Assembly (NCBI GenBank): GCA_947069175.1
Contig: CAMTDV010000003.1
Location: 82,003,978-82,067,977, forward strand
Length of the DNA stretch: 64,000 bases
Direction of reading: 5' to 3'
Origin: Scalesia atractyloides
Lineage: Eukaryota > Streptophyta > Magnoliopsida > Asterales > Asteraceae
Shown one piece after another: positions 56,298 to 64,000 of the stretch. Position 1 is the first letter of the stretch. Each line of letters begins with the position of its first letter. The notes beneath the pieces were generated by a model, which saw nothing but the letters and a program-made list of their open reading frames with translations, was not told the DNA's origin and searched no databases. A program made the translations under genes and the position numbers.

Positions 56298-56515
56298 TTA
56301 GGCCCATCAGTTCCTCGTGGGAGACGAGTTGAGCAACGCGTGCCTCAAAACAAATCCATTATTGTTCGTGTGTGTATTATTTAGTTTATATTGTTTGTAG
56401 TTATGTATTTCATATTGTCAAGTATATGCAAATCATTCATTAGGCCCATCAGTTCCTCGTGGGAGACGAGTTGAGCAACGCGTGCCTCAAAACGATCCAT
56501 TATTGTTCATGTGTG
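56298..56515. repeat. 142-bp tandem duplication in LTR J
   Basis: TTAGGCCCATCAGTTCCTCG... starts at 56298 and again at 56440. The copies are almost identical until about 56515. Confidence 0.85.
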
Positions 56516-56992
56516 CATTATTTAATATTAAATGATTGGTGAATAAGTTTACATCTATTTTTACTCATGTGTGGTTGTGCACTTTATTTTATAATCAATT
56601 AAATAAACTTGTTCAAATGTTTTTCATAGGATTCACTCGACAACTTTTTGTTGATCCAAAAACCATTTTTACACATGATACAGGTGAACAGGATGAAGCA
56701 AGGAAAACATAGGAAATGCCTTAGAAGAAAACAATGAAGCCTAGATTGATGTTTAGGACATGATGTATTTATGATTGTATATTTCCCATTAAAATGTATT
56801 AATGAATATGAAACGTTATAATAAATGTCATGAGCTTTGATGATAACCCAATTATGCCCCGATCACCTTTTTCCGCTGCAGGTCGGGTGTGACACAAACA
56901 CACACAAATACGAAACATGAATTAAATAAAACACAAAATGCAACTGACTACCAAACTTTACAAACTCTACACTCGAGCCGAGAGCTGATAAT

Positions 56993-58256
56993 CTACGCGG
57001 TCTGAGGTGGAACTTCGAGAGGAGTCTCCTCCATCTCGGTGGGATCTAGCGGTCCTCCTAAATAGTGTTTCAAGCGATGCCCGTTGACCTTCCATGTCCC
57101 ACCGTCAGCTTCATCTTTCAGCTCAATACTTCCATACGGGAATACCTCATTTACCACGTACGGGCCGGACCATTTTGATTTCAGCTTGCTCGCAAACAAT
57201 TTTCAATCGTGAATTATATAGAAGCACTTTGTCGCTTATTTGAAACTCTTTCACATTCTTCAATCTCCGATCGTGCAGCGCCTTGGTTTTCTCCTTCAAG
57301 TTCCATGACCACTCATACGCCGCGTCCCGAAGTGCCTCTAACTCGTGAATTTGAAAGAATCGTCGCTTGGCCGCTTCGGTGAGGTCCAAATTCACGGTCT
57401 TCAATGCCCACTGTGCCCTATGCTCTAACTCGATTGAGAGATGGCAGGCTTTACCGTAAACGATCATGAAGGGCGTGGTGCCTAGTGGTGTCTTATAGGC
57501 GGTGCGAAACGCCCATAAAGCATCATCCAACTTGTCGGACCAGTCCTTCCGACTTTTGCCTACCGTCTTCTCAAGGATCCGTTTAACCCCCCTGTTCGCG
57601 TTCTCCACTTGTCCGCTCGTCTGAGGATGATAAGCGGTGGAGAGGCAATGAGTGACACCGTAACGCGCCAATGCCTTTTCCATGACGGCATTGCAGAAGT
57701 GCGTGCCACGGTCACTGATAATGGCTCGTGGGGTACCAAAACGGGTGAACAATTTCTTTAAGAATCTCACCACCACTCGGGCATCATTTGTGGGTAAAGC
57801 TTGAGCTTCAACCCACTTGGAAACATAATCAATAGCCACGAGGATGTACCGGTTCCCGCTAGAGACGGGGAACGGTCCCATGAAGTTAATCCCCAAAACA
57901 TCAAAAACTTCAAGAATCTGGATCGGATGTTGGGGCATCTCGTCCTTGGATTAGATGTTGCCGTTGCACTGGCAACGATCACATGTCTTCACAAACTCTA
58001 GAGCGTCTTTCACAACTGATGGCCAATAAAAACCGCAATCAAAAACCTTCTGCGCGGTGACGTGCGGACCATGATGACCTCCTGTCCGTCCCTCATGCAC
58101 GTGCCTCAATATCTCCGCCCCCTCTTCTCTACTCACGCAGCGCCTCAAAATTCGGTCTCCCCCTACCCGAAATAGAAATGGGTCGTCCCAGATATAACGC
58201 CTGACATCGCGAAAGAATTTCTTCTTTTGCTGCGTGGTCATCCCCTTCAGTTCCAC
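56993..58256 (-). pseudogene. Athila B integrase
   Basis: The zinc motif (HVHEGRTGGHH, CDRC) lies in the part 58256-57951. The core, 57938-57147, has catalytic Asp in GINFMG (the neighbouring residue changed to Asn, Asp expected at this DxMG position), Asp in ISDRGTHF and Glu in SGQVENANRG. The C-terminal segment SKWSGPYVVNEVFPYGSIEL ends at the stop at 56993. Breaks: a TAG near 57952 (SNPRT region), and a frame change near 57190 between FISDKVLLYNSRLK-type sequence and the C-terminus. More complete than the copy A integrase. Confidence 0.9.
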
Positions 58257-59689
58257 TCAATTCGCTAGATAATTCGCGAAGTCAGAAAACCACGGCATTC
58301 CCTCCTTTTCCGCTGTCACAAAAAAAATCTACTAATTCGTGGGGAAATCTATCACCGATCTCTTCTTCCCTGATTTCTTCTCTACTAGGATCCTCTAATC
58401 GGGATTGATGGTCAGCGGCCGCATTCTCTGCGCCCTTCTTATCTCTAATCTCTATGTCGAACTCGGAAAGCAAGAGAATCCATCAAATGAGATGAGGCTT
58501 TGCGTCCTCTTTTGGAAAAGGAAACGCAGAGCCGCATGGTCCGTAAAGACGATGGTCTTGGACAGGACAAGGTAGAAGCGGAATTTATCAAACGCGAATA
58601 CCACTGCTAAAGCTCCTTCTCTGTATGGTGTAGTTCTCTTGTGCGTCATTGAGGGTCTTATTAGCGTAGTAAATAGATTGGAAATGTTTGTCCCGTCACT
58701 GACCCAAAACGGCGCCTACAGCATAATCGCTCGCATCACACATGAGCTCGAAGGGCAAGCTCCAGTTGGGTGAGACGAGGATAGGAGCACTCACTAGTTT
58801 CTCATTAAGATCGTGAAAGTTTTTAAGCAGTCGTCATCGAAGACGAAGGGTACATCTTTCTCGAGAAGTCGAGTCATGGGGCGGGTGATCTTTGAAAAAT
58901 CTAGAATAAACCGTCGGTAGAAGCCCGCATGACCGAGAAAGCTACGGATGGACTTGACGCTAGTCGGTGGAGGGAGTCTACTAATAGTGTCCATTTTCGC
59001 CAGATCGACCTCTATCCCTGCTCACGAGATCTTATGCCCTAGCACTATGCCCTCTGTCACCATAAAGTGACATTTATCCGAGTTGAGCATCAGTCTCGTC
59101 TCGACACACCGTTTCATCATCACATCTAAGTGAGTAAGACATTGATCAAAGGTGTTCCCAAAGACAGAGAAATCGTCCATGAAAACCTCCATGGAGGTCT
59201 CGATCATGTCCTAAAAGATGGCTACCATGCATCGCTGGAAAGTAGCCGGAGCGTTACATAACCCGAACGGCACGCGGCGATACGCATAAGTACCATACGG
59301 GCATGTGAAGGTTGCCTTTTCTTGATCCTCAGGAGCAATCGGGATCTGAAAGTAACCTGAGAAGCCGTCAAGAAAGCAATAAAATTGCTGTCCGGCGAGT
59401 CCCTCCAACATCTGATCGATGAACGGGAGCGGGAAGTGGTCCTTGCGGGTGGCGTCGTTTAATTTACGATAGTCTATGCACACCCGCTAGCCCGTGACTG
59501 TTCGCGATGGGATAAGCTCCTTCTTTTCGTTCATAACCACTGTCATTCCCCCTTCTTGGGAACGACCTGAGTGGGGCTTACCCATGCGGAATCGGAGATC
59601 GGATAGATGAGACCAGCCTCCATCAGCTTAAGCACCTCTTTCTTTACAACTTCTTGCATATTCGGGTTCAGACGGCGCTGTGGCTGCAC
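58257..59689 (-). pseudogene. Athila B reverse transcriptase and RNase H
   Basis: The RT N-terminal segment VQPQRRLNPNMQ to QVVPKKG (59689-59543) is followed by MCIDYRKLNDATRKDHFPLP (59483), the catalytic FMDDFSVFG (about 59170) and RNase H (FTDHAALRFLFQK, AADHQSRLEDPSR). Stops include TAG for Trp before VCIDY (about 59488) and TAG after the MVAIF segment (about 59212). Frameshifts fall near 58800 and 58640. The right end at 59690 is the insertion point of Tekay element C, so the polyprotein N-terminal part is displaced beyond the window. Confidence 0.9.
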
Positions 59690-60803
59690 TGTAACATTTG
59701 TAAAAAATCGGGTCTCCAAAACCCGCTCCGTTTTGTAATCAAATACCAAGTTATGAAAGTACATTAATAATTTATGATTATTTTGGGTTTAAACATTACA
59801 TAATTAATAAATAAACTAAACCATAAAAATTATAATTGATAAAAAGTTAAAATAAAATAAATAAAAAACATTTGTAGCTGCCGGGACTCGAACCCGGGTC
59901 AGCTGAGGAACTCCAACAACTTATCATCCTATCCCCAAACCACTCCGCCACCAAGTGTTTTCTGTTAACTTTAGGAGAGCATTTGGATCTTATATACAAA
60001 CTCGAATAAACCGTTAATACCATCTGAATAACGGAAATCGGCAAACCGATCGCCAAATCACTTTGTTTTCATCTGGCCAACTTATAACCGATGTATTTCG
60101 GTTTCTAATTAAGTCGGTAATGAATGAACTTAAAGTTTCATCATTTTCGGTTTTTGAAACCGAAAAGTTATCAAACTCTGATTAATTCAAGTTCCAATCA
60201 TTTGTGCGATTCAGAACTGTCGCAACTACACTCCATTTCCTTTTCGTCGCGTTTTCAAATCATTTGAGCACCTAAAACTGTTCGCCGGAATTCTCTGCAG
60301 AAATCGCCGGAAAACCGTGTTCAACACAAACCGGTAAGATATTCCTTCTTTGCGATTTCAATCTATTGTTAGAACTTTACTAACATTAATCCATCACTCA
60401 AAATCAGTCACAGACGACTTTGCTGGATTTTCTGTGTTCGCCGGAGAAATTCTGGAATTGCCGGAAACTCGCTAGTTAACGGTAAGCACCTTCAAACGTA
60501 CTAATAATCAATGCACCCTGGTTCAATTTCAAATCTAATTCCTTAATTCTGTTGATAGACCCTCTCAGCCGAAGGTTCAAAAACAGAGCCGTCAGATTCT
60601 CGCCGGACTCTCTGAGGAAGACAACCTGTCCGGTATCTTCTTTCCCCAAACTGTTCGGTTGTGTACGTTCAAGCTAGTCGTCATGTTTATTAATTAGTTA
60701 AGTCATGAACCAGATGTTTGAGTAAAGTCTGTAATCGTAATGAAGAAGATGAACTTAAAAACGAGATAAGAATAATTAAAATTCGGATTATAAACGGGTT
60801 AGA

Positions 60804-61200
60804 CACACAGTCCAGCGGTGGACTGTGTGCAAAGTTCATATACATGTCCCGAGTTCGATCCTTACTACGCACACGCTCTACGTAATAACATACCTTTTTA
60901 TTCATAAACTAACCGGGTTAGAGCGGGTAGTTGTTAAGTATAATATAAATCAAGAATATAACCGGGTTAGACACACAGTCCAGCGGTGGACTGTGTGCAA
61001 AATAAACTTCACGTCGCGCGTTCGAGTTCCGTCACAAGCACCGGTCCATGGAATTAAAACGTTTTTGCCAAATAAAGGAATTTTCGGTAAAATCGAATAA
61101 GTATATAAATATAAATTAAACTGAGTTTCTAACGGGTTAGTCACGTAGCTCAGTTGGTAGAGCTACGTGCACGTGAACGGAAGGTCACCGGTTCGAATCC
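60804..61200 (+). repeat. Three tRNA-like hairpin/B-box modules in LTR C
   Basis: Hairpins begin at 60804, 60972 and 61142 (steps 168 and 170 bp). The third is a perfect 10-bp stem CACGTAGCTC/GAGCTACGTG, where LTR J has one mismatch. B-box-like sites: CGAGTTCGATCC (60850), GCGTTCGAGTTCC (61018) and CCGGTTCGAATCC (61188). Confidence 0.85.
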
Positions 61201-61781
61201 CGCTTGGCGCAACATTTACCGCTGACCGAACCGGTCAACGGTCAACGGTCAAACAGTAAAATAATAATATTTTTTTTATATATTTATTTGTTTATTTTAA
61301 TTTAAAAATCAATTAAAAATACTTAAAAATAACATTTTTAAAGATAGAAAATATCCATAAACTCACAAAAATATATCTAAAAATCCCATTAAAATCCTTA
61401 ATAAAATCCATCCATTTAATATATTTTTCCATTATTATTTAGGTTAGTGATTCCTCGTCGACTCGCTCGTCTAAATCGTGCGCATCTCACCATCTCAAAT
61501 TCAACGCACCCAATGTGAGTGAACCTTTCAAAATTCCCCGTTTTAATCACTTTTTTGTGGTGTATCATGTGTATTTGTTTATTTACATATTATAACGAAA
61601 TTATTGTGCATATATCATATCATGACATGTGTATTAGTTTGTTTGCTGTTAAGTAGTTATTATTGGATGCAAATTATTATTTTCAGTACATGCAATTGCC
61701 GAGGCCGCAGCTCCCCATCCATCGAGGTTGAGCTTGATCCCCATTTAATTATGCGGTTGATTTTGGCGTGCCCGCACGATC

Positions 61782-62010
61782 GGCTCCGTTTGATTGAGCC
61801 TTGATCGGTCATATCATTTTACATTTCAATACATGCAATACGCTCGGCTCCGTTTGATTGAGCCTTGAGTGCACAGTTCAATTTATATTTCCAGTTCATG
61901 CAATACGTTCGGCTCCGTTTGATTGAGCCTTGAGCGCACAGTTCAATTTACATTTTCAGTTCATGCAATACGATCGGCTCCGTTTGATTGAGCCTTGATC
62001 GCACAATTCA
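61782..62010. repeat. Four ~65-bp repeats in LTR C
   Basis: Each unit carries GGCTCCGTTTGATTGAGCC, itself a short inverted repeat (GGCTC/GAGCC), at 61782, 61846, 61911 and 61976. LTR D has one such unit; LTR J has none and instead a different 142-bp duplication. Confidence 0.9.
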
Positions 62011-62483
62011 TTTATGTTAGATATCATATGATATTGGTATGTTCATGTATGCTATCAAATGATAATGTATGTTATAATTGTAACAGCTAAATACCAATGT
62101 TGGATTACTTACATGTGCTCTTCTATGATTATGCACAACATTTTATTGATAAACTAACCATAAAATCATTGTCAAGTGTTTATCTATAAGGTTCACTCGC
62201 CAACTTATGTTGACCCAAAACCTCCCATTTTACACATGATATAGGTGAACCAGCAGCAGCTAGGAACACATAGGACCTGGATTAGAAGAAATAAAACGAT
62301 TTAGTATTTGGATTATTATGTTTGGTTATTTCCCCTTGTATTGAATGAACATGTTTGGATGTTTGAGAAATGTAACTTTGACTTCATTTAATTATGAAAC
62401 ATAATAGTAAATGTCATGTGCTTTGGTGATAACCCAATTATGCCCCGGCTCTTATTTCCGTTGCGGGTCGGGGTGTGACAGAT

Positions 62484-62496
62484 TGGTATCAGAGCC
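62484..62496 (+). promoter_or_regulatory. Primer binding site of Tekay C (tRNA-iMet)
   Basis: TGGTATCAGAGCC, the standard initiator-Met primer site, starts 3 bp inside the LTR end. Confidence 0.95.
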
Positions 62497-63289
62497 ATGA
62501 CTATAGGGATATAGGATAGGTTATTAGACCCTTAGAGCCTATACTATAGTCGATTAGAAACTTATAAGAATTTTGTGTGTTATATGCCAAATTTCATGAT
62601 GTTTATATGTTTATGTTAAATGTTACATTTGATATTGTACAAGCATGTTCATAAGTATGTATTATCAAATAATGCTTATCATGAAATCGTATGATCATAA
62701 CATATCACATCCATGCAAGCACACACCACATCATGATTGATTTTACAATGATTTTCGTGTTTTCAAATCTCATCAAAGTGAGTTCTCATGACGGGCATGT
62801 AGTAACTGGAAGGGTACTAGTACCGGTAGTCGGAACGTCCTGTCTAGGCTGGCATTCGTATAAATCCAAAATAAAGGACCAGTTTGCCTACCTGGGGACT
62901 AACGATGAGAGTACGAAAAACTATTAGGCTAAAGCATGCTATACCAAACGTCGTGAGAACTAATCCCACTTTGAGTTGTCATTGTGTCTACACCTGGACA
63001 CGTTCCGACCAAACATCTCATGAACATATTTTGTGGTTTGCATTCGGGGGATGCGAGTGTTAAATTGCCAATACTAATGTGAAACCTACCAAGCCAATAG
63101 CCATGGGGGCCCACATGACTATGTAGGTGAAAGTATGGGGGACATTTGAGGCCCAACATGAGCGAACCCAAGACATCCTTTGGATGTAGTTGCATTATTG
63201 ATATTTATGTTATTTTCATTTTCTTAAAGACACATGACACCTAAAAAGACACCATAAACTCACAATCTTCTCATTTTATGATCCTATAG
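62497..63289 (+). other. Tekay C untranslated leader
   Basis: About 790 bp without coding capacity between PBS and gag. It is a normal length for chromoviruses. Confidence 0.7.
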
Positions 63290-64000
63290 ATGTCGTCTAG
63301 ACAGCATCGAAGAGGTAGGAAATCGGAAAAGTCTCGGGAACGTTTGGCCACTCATATCGCGAATCAAATGGCCACGATATTGCCTGACATCGTAGTACAA
63401 GTACAACAAGCCCTAGCTGCTAATCCTACTAACCCTCCTCAACAACAGGACCAGAACATCGACAACCCTCATACCGTCAAATGCTCTTACAAACATTTTA
63501 AGTCCTGTGATCCTCCAAAATTCGAAGGGACTAAGGGAGTCACTGCACTCCTACATTGGTTCGAGGAGATGGAGAACGTTTTCTTAAATTGCGATTGTCC
63601 TGAGGATCGCAAAGTTCGTTACGCCACCGGGAGACTACTTGGTGTAGCTCTCACTTGGTGGAATACTGAGAAAGGAAAGAGGGGAACAGAAGATGTGATG
63701 GCCTTAACTTGGGAGGAGTTAAGGGAAATCATGACTAGGCGATTCTGTCCTAGAAGTGAAATTAAGAAATTGGAAGATGAATTTCATGCCTTGAAGCAAA
63801 AAGAGGGTGATCACTCTACTTACAACAAAAGGTTCTTGGAGTTGAACCAAATGGTTCCAAACTTATTCACTCCAACCTACCGTCTGATCGAACATTACAT
63901 TCGAGGATTTCCCTCGAAAATCCAAGATTCGGTCCTCAGCGTTTCACCGGTAACACTCGAAGCTGCCATGGAGTTGGCAACAGAACTGACCGAAAACCAA
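63290..64000 (+). CDS. Tekay C gag (N-terminal 237 codons, runs off the window)
   Basis: Structural protein of the retrotransposon particle. ATG at 63290-63292 begins MSSRQHRRGRKSEKSRERLA, a basic N-terminus. The retrotransposon gag domain follows: CDPPKFEGTKGVTALLHWFE, VRYATGRLLGVALTWWNTE, LTWEELREIMTRRFCPRSEI, EFHALKQKEGDHSTYNKRFL and FPSKIQDSVLS, in the order expected for Tekay/Del gag. The frame is uninterrupted to base 64000; a CCHC knuckle and protease would follow outside. The upstream PBS and LTR put this start in the right place. Confidence 0.93.
   Translation, partial: MSSRQHRRGRKSEKSRERLATHIANQMATILPDIVVQVQQALAANPTNPPQQQDQNIDNPHTVKCSYKHFKSCDPPKFEGTKGVTALLHWFEEMENVFLNCDCPEDRKVRYATGRLLGVALTWWNTEKGKRGTEDVMALTWEELREIMTRRFCPRSEIKKLEDEFHALKQKEGDHSTYNKRFLELNQMVPNLFTPTYRLIEHYIRGFPSKIQDSVLSVSPVTLEAAMELATELTENQ

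Larger units (their letters stand above)
54275..56894 (+). mobile_element. Tekay-family solo LTR J (2620 bp) in Athila B
   Basis: TGTAACATCC...GGTGTGACA flanked by perfect CAAAC duplications (54270-54274 and 56895-56899). TATAAATA at 54798. It contains four hairpin/B-box modules (55246-55810), a minus-strand tRNA-like segment near 54463-54545 and a 142-bp tandem duplication (from about 56298). Confidence 0.94.
48531..59689 (-). mobile_element. Athila-lineage LTR retrotransposon B, split by Tekay C
   Basis: Second copy of the element A family, minus strand, inserted in the integrase of Tat element E. From left: 3' LTR, noncoding region, third ORF, intron and leader, pol in reverse order (IN, RNase H, RT). 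It is interrupted by solo LTR J (54275-56894) and cut at 59690 by Tekay element C; protease, gag and the 5' LTR would lie beyond the right edge. The left flank is TTGTC (48526-48530), the predicted target duplication. Confidence 0.92.
59690..62480 (+). repeat. 5' LTR of Tekay C (2791 bp)
   Basis: TGTAACATTTG...GGGTGTGACA. Same family as LTR J and LTR D. Three hairpin/B-box modules, a minus-strand tRNA-like segment (59877-59958) and four ~65-bp repeats are inside. Confidence 0.93.
59690..64000 (+). mobile_element. Tekay-lineage LTR retrotransposon C (5' part)
   Basis: Inserted in Athila B RT. It shows a complete 5' LTR, initiator-Met PBS, leader and gag still open at the window edge. The left flank is TGCAC (59685-59689), the predicted target duplication. 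Gag has no stop in 237 codons, unlike every other polyprotein here, so this is probably the youngest element in the window. Confidence 0.93.

Overview
The window is repeat-dense nuclear DNA from a flowering plant. It is AT-rich intergenic sequence with nested long terminal repeat (LTR) retrotransposons of the Ty3/gypsy superfamily. The Athila, Tat and Tekay lineages, the 5S-bearing Cassandra-like remnant and the hAT-type miniature elements all point to a dicot. The element flavours resemble those of the daisy family (Asteraceae), but that is an impression, not a demonstrated assignment. LTR-element sequence covers about 47.7 of 64 kb (roughly three quarters). I see no conventional multi-exon host gene, no intact tRNA or rRNA gene and no CRISPR array. 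The only host-like candidates are two small divergent ORFs near 34.5-35.7 kb and a few exon-like fragments.

Layout. (1) 1-12409: an Athila-lineage element (A) on the minus strand. Its 3' LTR lies off the left edge, it carries a decayed gag-PR-RT-RNase H-IN region and a third ORF, and a solo LTR (6227-7404) sits in its pol. (2) 12410-17815: AT-rich intergenic DNA with two hAT-like miniature elements (15042-15590 and 16873-17056). (3) 17816-21210: a 3.4-kb solo LTR with a perfect target duplication. (4) 21851-28650: a 5'-truncated Tekay element (D) flanked by two ~950-bp direct copies of one sequence, the right copy running into a Cassandra-like LTR with a 5S rRNA-like core. (5) 28.6-36.8 kb: the least LTR-dense part, with two long-arm inverted-repeat elements, a Helitron-like segment with exon fragments (one kinesin-like), a 98-bp-arm hairpin, a SIRE-like LTR fragment, the two small ORFs and a 51-bp-arm hairpin. 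(6) 36777-48530: a Tat-lineage element (E, plus strand) broken by two solo LTRs and cut off in its integrase by (7) 48531-59689: a second Athila copy (B, minus strand), itself carrying a Tekay solo LTR (54275-56894) and cut at 59690 by (8) 59690-64000+: a Tekay element (C, plus strand) with a complete 2.8-kb LTR, an initiator-Met primer binding site and a gag ORF still open at the right edge.

Insertion order can be read directly: E is oldest, B entered E, and the Tekay solo LTR and C entered B. Several solo LTRs have near-perfect 5-bp target duplications, and removing them restores the host element's reading frame.

The signals that standard annotation does not explain are mostly inside LTRs: tRNA-like hairpin-plus-B-box modules repeated every ~163-171 bp in three Tekay-family LTRs; a ~158-bp-period array inside the 3.4-kb LTR family; CpG-rich palindrome blocks recurring in unrelated LTRs and again upstream of the Athila third ORF; and a conserved leader-exon/intron arrangement for that third ORF in both Athila copies. 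All functional readings of these are inference.
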